The notes under the pieces are model-generated. The model saw only the letters and a list, made by a program, of their open reading frames with translations. It was not told where the DNA came from and did no database searches. A stretch of DNA of 64,000 nt from JANNPJ01 sp965200525 (lineage in GTDB: Bacteria > Actinomycetota > Actinomycetes > Actinomycetales > Kineosporiaceae). The stretch spans positions 2,976,001 through 3,040,000 of the forward strand of contig OZ241368.1 of NCBI GenBank assembly GCA_965200525.1, in the 5' to 3' direction. Positions within the stretch are counted from its first letter, which is position 1; every line of letters starts with the position of its first letter. Made by a program: the position numbers and the translations under genes. Positions 37,412 to 47,600 of the stretch are shown here, piece after piece.

Positions 37412-37858
37412 TCAGGTGGGTCGGGGACCCAGGAGGGGTTGGGCGTAGTTCGCCTCCCAGGGCATCCGGTGGGTGGCGTCGGGATAGACCATCTGCCAGG
37501 CCGGGATGGGCGCCGGCGCGTCGCTGTAGAGCGCGTGGGCCAGAGGCAGCCACGACGTCGAGTCGCTGACCTGCAGCATGGTGACCGCGAATCCACCGGT
37601 CACGACGTCGTCCAGGACTTGGCCGTGGGTGAGCCGCAGCCCGCCCTGGACGCGTTCGCACAGGTCGCTCAGCACCAGGACGCCGTCGTCGAGGTCCAGG
37701 CCGAGGGTGATGATCTCGAACCCGGCGTGCGGCCACAGCCCGAGCGTGTTGTGGATCGAGGGTCGTTCATCGGTCGGGTTCGAGGCTTGGATGACCCAAC
37801 CGGCTCGGGCCAGGGTTGAACGAAGGTGCGCCAGGTAGGCGGCTGTCTCTTCGGGCAT
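37412..37858 (-). CDS. DUF4262-like protein
   Basis: This 148-residue protein resembles DUF4262: FEIITLGLDLDDGVLVLSDL in the first half and IPAWQMVYPDATHRMPWEAN with YAQPLLGPRP at the end. The family is found on actinobacterial plasmids and its function is unknown to me. It lies directly upstream of the AAA+ gene. Confidence 0.6.
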   Translation of the reverse strand: MPEETAAYLAHLRSTLARAGWVIQASNPTDERPSIHNTLGLWPHAGFEIITLGLDLDDGVLVLSDLCERVQGGLRLTHGQVLDDVVTGGFAVTMLQVSDSTSWLPLAHALYSDAPAPIPAWQMVYPDATHRMPWEANYAQPLLGPRPT

Positions 37859-37905
37859 GTACTGCGGCCTTTCTGCGAGGGTGTGGGTGGGGCAGGAACG
37901 ACGAA

Positions 37906-37930
37906 GGCGCCGTCCCGGAAGGGAGGCGCC
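37906..37930 (-). terminator. Hairpin upstream of the DUF4262-like gene
   Basis: GGCGCC (37906-37911) pairs with GGCGCC (37925-37930); inner TCCC and GGGA close a GGAA loop, with one bulged G. A similar but shorter hairpin (GATCCGG/CCGGATC, 37382-37403) lies after this gene. Confidence 0.4.
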
Positions 37931-38130
37931 GTAGAGGGATTCAAGAGCTGGTGCTGGTGAGGGTGGGTGTTCGCGGTCCGCGGGTGGGTTCCTGCGGGTG
38001 GGTCGGTGCGCACCGGCTCGGCGCCTGGCGTCGGGCCATGCGTGGTTCTGATCGTGCTCGATGGGTGAACGCGCCACTGGGCTGGGCCGTGGCGAGAGGT
38101 CGGCTCGGGCGCAGAGGTGAGTGATTGCGG

Positions 38131-38607
38131 TCAGGTGGGCGGGACGTCGACGCAGAGACTCAGGTGGTGGGCGCGAGCGTTGCGCCACGCCAGCTGAGCG
38201 CTCGTGTAGTGGCTGAAGTAGCCGTCGGCGACATCGCCGGGACACTGGGCGAAGTAGTCGCACACGGCCTGCGCCGCGCTGGCCACGACGCCGTCGGATG
38301 CCACGGCGTTGAGGTGAGGATCGCCAGCCTTGTTCTCGCCGTCGCGGGCCAGAACCTGCGGGCCGGTGCGTGAAGCGGCCTGGTCGGTGCTCGCGACGTT
38401 GGCGAGGGTGGGGGCGGCGATGACGCCCAGGTCGTCGCCGGAGAAGATCAACGGATCGGCGCCGGTGCCGGAGGCCCAGGCGTCGTCCAGGAGGCGGTAT
38501 GACCACCAGGCCATTCCGGTCGGGGCCGGACGCCAGCTGGGGCCTAGTTCGATCCGGAACCCGTTGTGGCACCAGGTGTGGGCTGCGGTCTGCAGCGGTC
38601 GGGGCAT
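38131..38607 (-). CDS. Hypothetical protein
   Basis: This 158-residue protein starts at ATG 38607 after CAGGAG. It has tryptophan-rich patches (AHTWCHNGFRIELGPSW, MAWWSYRLLDDAWASG) and a C-terminal helix (AAQAVCDYFAQCPGDV). No family recognised. It belongs to the minus-strand conjugation block and may share expression with the DUF4262-like gene. Confidence 0.55.
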   Translation of the reverse strand: MPRPLQTAAHTWCHNGFRIELGPSWRPAPTGMAWWSYRLLDDAWASGTGADPLIFSGDDLGVIAAPTLANVASTDQAASRTGPQVLARDGENKAGDPHLNAVASDGVVASAAQAVCDYFAQCPGDVADGYFSHYTSAQLAWRNARAHHLSLCVDVPPT

Positions 38608-39175
38608 GGGTGAACTCCTGTCACGTGAGGTGGGCCGGTTGGTGCCGGTCCCGGGCGGGTGGCGGGGAGTGACTGTGAGTCGAGGCTGCATCGGAGAGGT
38701 GCGGCCGGGTCGTGTGGTTCGGCTGGGTGGCGCGGATGCGCGGGGACTGAATCGTCCGAGTTCGGGTTCGGGCACGAGATGCCGTCGCGGACGAAGGAGG
38801 GTGATGTCCCAGTCGCGGGAGAGCTGGTGTGGTGGTTCTGGGTGGTCGCGGATATGAGCGTTGGAGAGTCGCGCTGACCGGCCGGTAAGGCGGGTGAGCT
38901 GGTGCGGGCATCTCCGGAGCTGGGTATCGCGCGAAGGCGGTGCAGGGTGGGTTTTGGAAGAGCTTTCAGAATGGGTGAGTGCGGTCGTGAGAGCTAGCCA
39001 ACGAGCAGGTCAGCTACCCAACCGGGACCAACGGCTGACCGGACCGGCGCGGGTTCTGTGTGTGCTGCCCCCGGCGGGCGTTGCGCGGCGGGTCGTCCGG
39101 GCCGGCTGGACGAGCAGTAGGCAGGGTTAGCAAGGCGCGCGGGCTAGGGGCGGTTGTGCTGGTCTTCGCGGGTTC
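38608..39175. other. Stretch without a supported gene
   Basis: About 570 bases between the hypothetical gene and the replication-relaxation gene. Short frames lack ribosome sites and protein features. It is one of the larger gaps in the block and could hold a transfer origin, but I see no definite nic-type site. Confidence 0.35.
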
Positions 39176-39195
39176 GGATTAACGGTCGTTAATCC
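39176..39195. repeat. 20-base palindrome at end of replication-relaxation gene
   Basis: GGATTAACGGTCGTTAATCC is a palindrome with 8-base arms around GGTC and overlaps the stop codon at 39189. It is AT-rich in a GC-rich region and could be a protein-binding site. Confidence 0.5.
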
Positions 39196-40421
39196 GAGGC
39201 GGCTCGGTGGGGCCGGGGCAGCATGAGGGAGCCGGCGAGACCGTGAAGTGGGTCCTGGTCAGGGGTCGGCGGGCCGGGGTGATAGGGAGTGCCCGGTTTG
39301 CCGTGGTGGGCGGGCAGGGCACCGAGGCGGTGGCGGCTTCTGCCGTTGCCGGCGATCTTCCAGACCGGGCCACAGATCGAGTCGGACTGCCCGGTGATCG
39401 CGGTCGGGGTAGTGGTGGCGACGGTGATCCCCAGATGGGCGGCACTGCCGTTGAGAGCACGGTGGAAGTTGGCCTCGCGGGTGGGGTTGGGCAGCCAGAG
39501 CAGTACCGGGTAGTCGGGTCCGTCCTGGCGTAACCGGCGGTAGCTTTCCAGCTTGTTCTTCAGCGTCGTCAGGGTCTCTGTTCCGGTGTCGTATTCGAGG
39601 TAGAACCCGACTTGGACGGTGCGGCCGGTGCCGGGGTCGGGTTCCTGCCAGACGCCGTGCCCGTCGGGGTGGATCCGTTGACCGGCGGCGGCCGCGGTAC
39701 GCGAGGGTGACCACCAGCGCACCAGGCCGGTTCCGGGGTGGGTGCGGGCGTGCACGAGCAGGTCGATGAACACCTGGTTCGCGCCGTCGGTGTGTTCCAG
39801 GTGGGTGCTGGCGGCGATCGCGCGGCGGGTCTCGCGTCCGGCCTTGGCGGTGGGTGGGGGACGGTTGTCCTGTCCGGCGGCCCAGTTGGCGCCGGCAGGT
39901 CCGAGAACCCAGTGGGTGTCCAGGCGCCCGGTGGGCCGGATGACGGTGAATCGGTCCAGCCAGTCAGCTCGCCGCAACCGGTACAGGCGGCCTTTCGCGG
40001 TCGCGTAGGAGTGGTAGAGAACCGCCGCGATCTGGGTGGTGGTTAGGGTGCGGTGCTCGTTCAGGAGCATCGTCAGGGCCAGGTCTCGTGGTTGCAGCCA
40101 CCGGGTGTCGTCCAGCAGCGGGTCGCGTCGTTGACGCGTCCGAGGCCGTGATCGACTCCTGGTCCGGGCTGAGCCCGGCACCGGGTCCGGTGCGGTGTTG
40201 GTGGTGGCCTTTTCGACCGTGCCGCGCTCAGCCAGTGGTGGCCGGGGGCCGGAGGCCGGGGTCGGGACGGGAATCGGGGAGGGAACCGCAGGCGGGTCCG
40301 CATCTGCGGACCCGCCTGCGGGAATGGTCGTGCGCGGGCGATGGTCGCGAGGATCCCCCGTAAGGAAAGCATCCCCCTGGGGGGTTTGTCGGGGCCGTGG
40401 CCGGCCGCCGGTTGGGTTCAT
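39189..40421 (-). CDS. Replication-relaxation family protein
   Basis: This 410-residue protein starts at ATG 40421 after AGGAGG. A long Pro/Arg-rich N-terminal linker (~110 residues) is followed by a winged-helix region (TLTTTQIAAVLYHSYATAKG, RLYRLRRADWLDRFTV) and a C-terminal domain (VQVGFYLEYDTGTETLTTLK, YPVLLWLPNPTREANFHRAL) typical of the replication-relaxation family on actinobacterial plasmids. A role in plasmid replication or transfer-linked DNA handling is inferred. Confidence 0.72.
   Translation of the reverse strand: MNPTGGRPRPRQTPQGDAFLTGDPRDHRPRTTIPAGGSADADPPAVPSPIPVPTPASGPRPPLAERGTVEKATTNTAPDPVPGSARTRSRSRPRTRQRRDPLLDDTRWLQPRDLALTMLLNEHRTLTTTQIAAVLYHSYATAKGRLYRLRRADWLDRFTVIRPTGRLDTHWVLGPAGANWAAGQDNRPPPTAKAGRETRRAIAASTHLEHTDGANQVFIDLLVHARTHPGTGLVRWWSPSRTAAAAGQRIHPDGHGVWQEPDPGTGRTVQVGFYLEYDTGTETLTTLKNKLESYRRLRQDGPDYPVLLWLPNPTREANFHRALNGSAAHLGITVATTTPTAITGQSDSICGPVWKIAGNGRSRHRLGALPAHHGKPGTPYHPGPPTPDQDPLHGLAGSLMLPRPHRAASD
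40286..40321. repeat. Perfect 17-base inverted repeat inside the replication-relaxation gene
   Basis: CCGCAGGCGGGTCCGCA (40286-40302) is followed by TC and TGCGGACCCGCCTGCGG (40305-40321). It lies in the N-terminal linker coding region, where few protein constraints apply. Confidence 0.6.
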
Positions 40422-40482
40422 GCGATGCCTCCTGCCTGCGGTTTCGCGCTGGTTGGGTCCTGTGTCGGGCGGTTGGGTCGGT

Positions 40483-42969
40483 TCAGGATCTGGTTGGGGG
40501 TCGAGGTGGGGTCTCTATGGAGTCCGAGGTGCCCGCATCGCCGGGCTCGGTGGCTTGCCCGGGATGTTCCGGCCTCGTCGGCTGTCTTTGCCGTCGGGGC
40601 TGGTCCGCCCCGGGGCGCGGTTCCAGGTCTCGGGCCGTGTGGTCGGCGCCGGCCCGGGTCGTGCGTGCGGGGGTGTGAGTAGGGGTGGCGGTGCGGGCGA
40701 TGGCGGCGCGCAGCTGCTGGATGGCGCCGGTTTCGGGGCGGGGTGGGTTGGTGGCCAGGGTGAAGGCCGCGGTTTCGCGGTTGCCGATGACGAGGCGAGC
40801 GGCGGCGATGTAGGCGTCCAGGTGGGACACGTCGTGCTCGTCCAGCTCGGGCTGGGTGTGGCGGGCCAACTGGACGGCGTCTTCGGGAGAGCAGTTGAAG
40901 AAGATCTTGTTGCGGGCGTTCGCGCTCAACGCCAGTTGAGTGTCGCGGGGCAGTTGGGTCAGGGCCTGGTGGGCCAGGACCATGGACAGGTGGTAGCCGC
41001 GGGCTTCGGCAAGCATGTCCGACACCGTCCCGGACAGATTGAGGACGTTGTGGGCCTCGTCGACATACACGGTGGCTTCGCGGCGCTGGGATTCGGGCAG
41101 GTGGGCGCGGGCCGTGGCGGCCTGCCAGACGGACGCGAAGATGAGAGAGCCGAGCAACCGGGAGGTGTCCTCCCCCAGTTGTCCTTTGGGGAGGCGGGCG
41201 ATGAGGATTCCACCGCCGTTGAGGATGCGGCTCATGTCGAACGAGGAGCGGGCCGGCCCGATCGTGGCGCGCACGAAGTCGCGTAGCAGGAACGACCTCA
41301 GGCGAGCCAGGACCGGGCCGATCACCTGGGCCCGCAACTGCGGGGGCGTGCTCTCGTACCACTGCCAGAACCCTTGCAGGCCGGCCGGGTCGTCGAAACC
41401 GGCGGTGAGGGGGGCCCGGAACTGCTTGTCGTTCAGCAGAGGCGCGACGTTCGCCAAGGTCGGGTTGGGGTGGCGCATCAAGGTCAGGCACGACACGCGA
41501 ACCACATCGTCGATCCGCGGGCCCCACGCCCTCTGGAAGATCGCGGAGAAGATCGACACGATGTTGTCGGCGATCAGGTCCGGGTCACGTCCGCCGCCCA
41601 GTTGCAGCGGGTTGAACGTGGCGCTGCCGACCGGCTGATCGGGATCGATCAGGACCAGGCGCTCGGCCACGTCGGGCGGCATGCGGTCCAGGACGTCGCG
41701 GGCCAGGTCGCCTTTGGGGTCGATCAGGATTGTGGCCCGCCCGGCCCGGATGTCGTCGACGATCATGTGAGTCATCAATGTCGATTTCCCGACACCGGTG
41801 GACCCCAGGATGTGCACGTGCTGGCGGGCGTCGATGACCGGCAGCGCCACCGAATGCCCGCCGACCTGGGAGCGGCCGAGCACTTTGGTGTTGCGGCCAC
41901 CGGTCGGCACCGCGACGGGGGCCGGGACCGCTCGGGCCCGGGCGCGGTCCAGACCGGGGACCGCGACATCCAGGGGTAGCCCGGCCAGGGAACCCAGTTC
42001 CGCGGCTGAGAGCAGAAACCCGTTCCGCAACACCCGCCCGGCCAGCACGGGTGAGGCCTGGGCCAGGCGCACCCGCCGCAGCCGGTTCCTGCCGTCGTGG
42101 ACGGCCAGAGCCGAGGCCAGGGCATGGGACAGCGTGGACAACCGGCGGGCCACCGCATCGCCGTCGCGGCGGGTGGTGCGCCCGTGGCGTCCTTGTGGGT
42201 CAGGGGTGCGCGGGCGGGTGGAGGTCAGAGAACGGGTGGTGGTGTGGGTGACGCCGATGCGGATGGCGACCTCCCACTGGGGCCCGGTGAGTTTTTCCAG
42301 GCCGGGCCCGGCGTCGCGTTCGCGCAACGGGTCACCGCGCCCGTCACCGGGCCGGGCACCGGTGGAGCTGGTGCGGGTCGCTCCGGTAGGTATGAACAAG
42401 TCGCTCACGGCCCGCAGCGCACCACTCACCAGACCTTCCACCCCTACGGGCCGGCCCAAGGGGCGGGCGGGTTTCAACGCGGCGGCCCCGCGCCGGGCCC
42501 GGGCTACCTGCCGGGGACCGGGAACGCGGGCCAGGATCTGCACGCAGGCGGCTTCACCGGCGTGCAGGTCACTGCCGGCCGCCATCAGCGCCCGTAACCG
42601 ATCCGTGCGGTGGTCGGTCGCGGCCAGCGGGTACCAGGCGGCCATGGCCGGAACCAGGGCCGCGCCGGCCTGCCGGGTCACCACCTCCGGCCTCGTATCG
42701 TTCTCGTCTTGGCCTTGACCGCCCTGGGGTCGGGGCCGGTGGGGTGGGGGCAGCGGGGCGGTGGCCGGCTCGATCCGGGTGGAGGCTCCCGGCCACGCCG
42801 CCCGCGCCGCCGCGGCGACCGGCCCGGCGGCGAGCGTTCCGGGAACCCAGACGACGATCTGCAGTTGGCGTCCGGACCACCGGTACTCCAGGCCGATGTG
42901 GGCGGCTCCGTAGATCAGGCGCCGCCAAGGCGCCGGGCGCAGCAGACCGGACAGGTTGGCCCACCACAT
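40483..42969 (-). pseudogene. Type IV coupling protein (VirD4/TraD-like), 3' part of IS3-split gene
   Basis: This 828-residue fragment carries almost all of a VirD4-type coupling protein. Walker A is ILGSTGVGKSTL (~390), a nearby VLIDPDQP motif, a conserved FDMSRILNGGGILIARLPKG and Walker B EATVYVDEAHNVLNL (~636), with DTQLALSANARNKIFF beyond. The first 290 bases of the gene are on the other side of the IS3 (44328-44617). ATG 42969 could start a shorter product without the membrane anchor. The protein normally links the relaxosome to the channel. Confidence 0.82.
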
Positions 42970-43031
42970 TCCGGCCCCACCCGGGTCGACGGTCGGTGGG
43001 TGTCAAGTACCGGGTTTGATGGACGCTCTGA

Positions 43032-43973
43032 TCACACGCTGAGTGCGTGCTCGGCGGTGGTTGTGTCGTGATAGTTGGTCTCGTACTCGACGGGTGGGAT
43101 GAGGCCGAGTTCGCCGTGCAGGCGACGGTGGTTGTACCAGTCGACGTATTCGGCGGTGGCGATCTCGAGGTCGTCGATGCCCTTCCAGGGGCCTCTGTTC
43201 CGGATCAGTTCGGCCTTGTAGATGCTGTTGAGGGCTTCAGCCATGGCGTTGTCGTAGGAGTCTCCTTTGCTGCCGACGGACGCGACGGCGCCGGCCTCGG
43301 CCAGGCGCTCGGTGTAGCGCACGGCCACGTATTGAACGCCGCGATCCGAGTGATGGACCAGGGATGACACGTCGACTCCAGCGTGGTGGCGGGTCCACAG
43401 GCCCATCTCCAGGGCGTCCAGCGCCAGGTCTGTGCGCAGGGATGTTGACAGTTGCCAGCCGACGATCCGGCGGGAGAAGACATCCAGGACGAACGCGGCG
43501 TAGACCCAGCCGGAGAAGGTCCGCAGATAGGTGATGTCGGCGACCCAGAGCCGGTCGGGGGCATCGGCGGTGAAGGCTCTTTTGACGAGGTCAGGGCGGT
43601 GGTCAGGCGCCTTGCCTGTGACCGTCGTTCGTGGACTCTTGGATCGTGAGACACCTTTCAGGTCAGCAGCTTTCATGAGACGCTGGGTCGTGCAGCGGGC
43701 GACACGCCGGCCATCGACACCGCCCTCGCGCCCTAGCGCGGCATGGACCTTGCGGATCCCGTAGACGCCGTAGTTGTCCGCATGGATTGCCTTGATCCGG
43801 GTGGTGATCCGCTCATCGCGCAGGGCTCGCGCTGAGGGCGGGCGGCTCTTGCGGGCGTAGTACGTACTCGGGGCGATCTTTACCTCAGCCTGGCTGAGTA
43901 CCGTGCAGATCGGCTCGACCCCGAACTGGTCTTTGTGCTGGTCGATGTAGTCGATGATCAGTGGGAGGGGCGG
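43032..43973 (-). CDS. IS3-family transposase OrfB (integrase core)
   Basis: The frame ends at 43032 and stays open upstream to beyond 43973, where it overlaps orfA; no AUG is near, so it is likely made by a -1 frameshift from orfA. The core has the DDE triad: Asp in LWVADITYL, Asp in HHSDRGVQY and Glu in MAEALNSIYKAEL. N-terminal HTH_21-like part reads ADNYGVYGIRKVHAALGREG. The start coordinate is approximate. Confidence 0.8.
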   Translation of the reverse strand, partial: PPLPLIIDYIDQHKDQFGVEPICTVLSQAEVKIAPSTYYARKSRPPSARALRDERITTRIKAIHADNYGVYGIRKVHAALGREGGVDGRRVARCTTQRLMKAADLKGVSRSKSPRTTVTGKAPDHRPDLVKRAFTADAPDRLWVADITYLRTFSGWVYAAFVLDVFSRRIVGWQLSTSLRTDLALDALEMGLWTRHHAGVDVSSLVHHSDRGVQYVAVRYTERLAEAGAVASVGSKGDSYDNAMAEALNSIYKAELIRNRGPWKGIDDLEIATAEYVDWYNHRRLHGELGLIPPVEYETNYHDTTTAEHALSV

Positions 43974-44275
43974 TCGAGCTCCGCCGCGAAGAAAGCCGAA
44001 GCGCTCTTCAGGATGGAGTTAGCCCGGCGCAGCTCACGCACCTCACGCTCCAACTGAGCGATCCGCTCTGCGTCCGAACTCGTGGTGCCAGGCCTCACCC
44101 CGCCATCGACCTCGGCCTTCTTAACCCAGATCCTCATCGTCTCCCGGTGGATCCCCAACTGATCGGCGATCCGGTGGATCGCCCCAGAGGCCGTCGCGGG
44201 ATCCCGGCGGGCCTCCACCGCCATCCGCGTGGCCCGCTCACGCAGCTCATCGGGGTACTTCTTCGGCGCAGCCAT
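43958..44275 (-). CDS. IS3-family transposase OrfA
   Basis: This 105-residue protein has the helix-turn-helix of IS3 OrfA (RIADQLGIHRETMRIWVKKA) followed by a leucine-zipper-like helix (RIAQLEREVRELRRANSILK). It ends within the overlap with orfB. A normal length indicates an intact element. Confidence 0.82.
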   Translation of the reverse strand: MAAPKKYPDELRERATRMAVEARRDPATASGAIHRIADQLGIHRETMRIWVKKAEVDGGVRPGTTSSDAERIAQLEREVRELRRANSILKSASAFFAAELDRPSH

Positions 44276-44327
44276 ACTCCATTGTCCTTCCAGGCTTGAT
44301 GGTGTCCATCAAACCCGGCACGAGACA

Positions 44328-44617
44328 GGGGGCAGGATCAGCACCTGCTGGGCGTGTTCGCTCAGTCGCCGGTGCCGCCAGCTGACCGCCATCGCGTGTA
44401 CCCACTGCACGAGCACCGCACCCACCAGTACGGCCACCGCGGTGACGGCGAGCAACCAGGGCCGCGCCGACACCTGTGCGGACAGCCAGTCCCCGAACGC
44501 GACCACCCGATCGCCCGGCAGGGACACCGGTGCCGGCATCGGAGTCGGGGTCGGCGTCGGGGTTGCGGCGATCGGCACGCTGAGCAGCAGGTGGAGATTG
44601 TGCGGGAGCGGGCTCAT
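44328..44617 (-). pseudogene. Type IV coupling protein, 5' part of IS3-split gene
   Basis: This fragment encodes the N-terminal ~97 residues of the coupling protein: a Pro-rich lead, then a membrane helix (RPWLLAVTAVAVLVGAVLVQ) and LSEHAQQVLILPP. Joined to the fragment beyond the IS3 and one GGG, the frame continues as LILPPPTVDPGGAGMWW, with no frameshift. ATG 44617 overlaps the VirB4 stop as ATGA, so both are one operon. Confidence 0.82.
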
Positions 44618-47600
44618 GTCCAGAACCCGTCGTCGGCTGCAGTTTCCTCTTGCGACCGGCCGTGGCCGTGGCGGTCGTTGTGGCCGTGGTGGTCGTTGTT
44701 GTGGTGGTCAGGGGTGGGTGGGTCCTGGTCGGGCCAAGGCGTGCTGGGCTCGGGTAGATCAGCCCATCCCGCGGCCAGGACGTGCTCGGTGTCGGAGGCG
44801 ACCGGGACGAAAGGAACCCGATGTGTGCCGGACAGCAGCAGTGCCTGCCCGCGCTCGGCGGACATCAGCATCCGCGACTCCCCTGCGCTCAGGGCGAAGG
44901 CAGCGGCGACGGTGTCGATGGCCTGGGGGGCCTGACGCATCAGGATCTGGGTGGCCGAGTTGGCCACCACGATCTGCCCGAGGTCGGAGGAAAGCAGGTC
45001 GGTGGCGTCCTGGGTGACCACCGCCAGTCCGGCCCGCCGTTTGCGGGCCGACTTGGCCATCCGGGCCAGGAACCGGGCGCCTTCGGTTTCTCGCATCAAC
45101 GTCCACGCTTCGTCGACCACCACCAGTCGCCGCACCCTGGCCGGGGCCGGGCTGCCACGCAGGTGCGACCCTTCGGCCCGGGATGTCGCCGTGCTACCCG
45201 CGCCGAGGCTGGGGAACCGGGCGGTGCGGGGCGGGGGAGCATCGGGTGGGGTGTCGATGTCTCGCCAGATGGAGTCCAGGGCCAGGAGCATCCCGGCCGG
45301 GCGCAGTTCGTCGGGCAGGTGCCGGGTCGACCACACCACCAGCGCTCCCGACGCGGTGACCGTGCTCGGCCCGTCGAACAGGTCGTTGAACGACCCGCTC
45401 ACCCAAGGCTGGAACCGGGCCGCCAGCGAAGCCGCCACCGAGGCCGTCTCGCCGGGGTTGTCGTCGCCCGGACCGGGTCGCGCCTGGCGGGTCAGGGTGT
45501 CGCTCAGGTCACGCATCAGTGGCGCCGCCCGGGTCCACGTCGCCGGATCGGGGGTGATCCCGGCCGCGGCGTAGGTCGTTGTGACCGCCCGATCGAGGAC
45601 CGCGCGCTCGCCCGGTGACAGCTGCCCGAGCAGGACCGAGATCAGCGTGTGCAGGAACAGGACCCGACGGGTGAGGGCATCGGGGCGCCGGTCCCCGGCC
45701 GGCAGGTCGAAGGGGTTCAATCGCGCACCGGGGGCGCCGAGGCGGATCACGCTGCCGCCGACCGCGTGGGCCAGGGCGGTGTATTCGTCTTCGGGGTCGA
45801 CGACCGCCACCGAAGTGCGGTCGTAGAGGTTGCGCAGGACTTCCAGTTTCATCAGGTAGGACTTGCCAGCTCCGGAATGGGCCAGGACGACACTGTTGTG
45901 GTTGTCGCAGGCCCACCGGTCCCACCACACGACGGATCCCGACATCAGGTTGAGCCCGTACAGCACCCCACCGGGGGTGTCGCTCTCGCCCGGAAGCGGG
46001 CCGGGAAGGTCCGGTGAGCCCAACGGGAACGACGCCGCCAGGGCGTCGGTGTCCATCACCCGGCGCAGGCCCAACCCGTCATGACCCAACGGCAGCGTCG
46101 AGACCCATCCGTGCAGGTGACGCCAGGTGGCCGGCTGGGTGTCCAGCAGCACCGAGGCTGCTGCCGCCCGGACCTGCGCCAGCGATTCGGTGAGCTCGTG
46201 GCGGGTACGGGCGTGAACGGTGAGGTAAATGCCCACGCTGAACAGGCGCGACTGCCCCCGCGCGACCAGATCAGCCAGATCAGCGGCGTCGGCGGCCATG
46301 GCCTCGACGAGCGGGTCGTCCAGGCGCCCGCGCTCGGCGCCGATGCGGCGCGCCGATTCCAGCCGCGCCCGCTGCTTACGCAACCGATTGACCGCAAGGG
46401 GGGTGGGGATGGGGTCGATGTGCACCCCGGCGTTCACCCGGCCGGGTCCGGTCAACACCGGTTCAAGCCACGACATCCCCACCTCAGGTGGATACCCGGT
46501 GACGACCAGGGTGGCGGCCCAGCCGTCACCGACCCGTAGCTGCCCCGCCTCGACCCGCACAGCCGACGGGCCGACATTCAGGGCGATGCCACCACCCGCC
46601 GGCACCCGAGTCCGGCTGGGGGCCCGGTCTGCGCCAGTGTCCTCAGCCGCGGTGTCCTCCAACCCGGTGTCCTCGAGTCCGGGGCGAGGGTTCGGGCTGT
46701 CGTCGTTCTCGATGTCGGGGTTCCAGTTGTCGTCGTTCCAGCTGTCCTCGTACCGGTCGGCCCGCTCGCCGTTGCGGCCACCGGCTTCGGTGGGGCGAGC
46801 CCGGCCTGCCGGTGCGGGGCGGTTCTGGGCTCGGCTGGGTTTCAGCTGCGGGTCGGCGGTGACGGTCGCGTCGGGTGGGGTGCGAGGCGTGGACAGGTCA
46901 CCGGGGGCGTACGGGTCGGTGGCCGCCACCAGCAGCGCGCTCGCGTCCGGGCCGGTCAAGATCCGGCACCGTGCCCCGATCGCGTTCAAGGCGGAGGCGG
47001 TCCGTTCAGCCCGGCGGGTCGCTTCGGCCCCGGCCCCCGACCGTCGGGGCCCGCCCGTCGACGACCTGTGGTGAGGGACGCGAGGCGAAGCGCCCCCGCC
47101 GGTGGCGGTGGTGGCGATCGTGATGGTGCGGCTCAAACGGTCGCCGTCCTCGTTGAGGTCGAGCAGGTGCTCGGCGTGGGCGATCGCCGCCTGGGCCAGC
47201 GCGGGATGCGCCAGCAGATGGGCGGTTTCGGCGACGTGGATCGCCCGTGCTCCCAGGTCGATGCGGCGGGCAGATACGAGCACCTGCACGGGGCCGGTGA
47301 GGCTGTTGAGCCAGCGCGCGTATCCGCCCAGGAGCGCGGCCTGTTCGGTCGGGGTGTGCAGGCCGGCGCTGACCGTGGTGGCAGCCACGAGGACGGTGGC
47401 CGTGTTCGGGCCGGTGGCGATGATCCCGTCAAGCCCGATGTCCTGGGCCGGTAACCGAAGCACCCCCACCCGTCGCTGGGTCCCGCGCCCGGTCGGTGCC
47501 CACCGGGGCAGGCGGGCGCGGGCGGGGGAGGGGGTAAGGCGGTGCGGGCGCACACCGTGGGTGAGGGCGGCGATCAGCCATCGGTCCAGGCTCAGCCCGT

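Larger units (their letters stand above)
43001..44327 (-). mobile_element. IS3-family insertion sequence in the coupling-protein gene
   Basis: 1327 bases with related ends TGTCAAGTACCGGGTTTGAT (left) and TGTCTCGTGCCGGGTTTGAT (right, inverted), flanked by GGG on both sides (42998-43000 and 44328-44330), a 3-base target duplication. orfA and orfB overlap in different frames as in active IS3 elements. Confidence 0.85.

Noticed and set aside
38608..39175. Possible transfer origin in the gap
   Set aside because: No recognisable nic site or inverted repeat pattern beyond the end palindrome.
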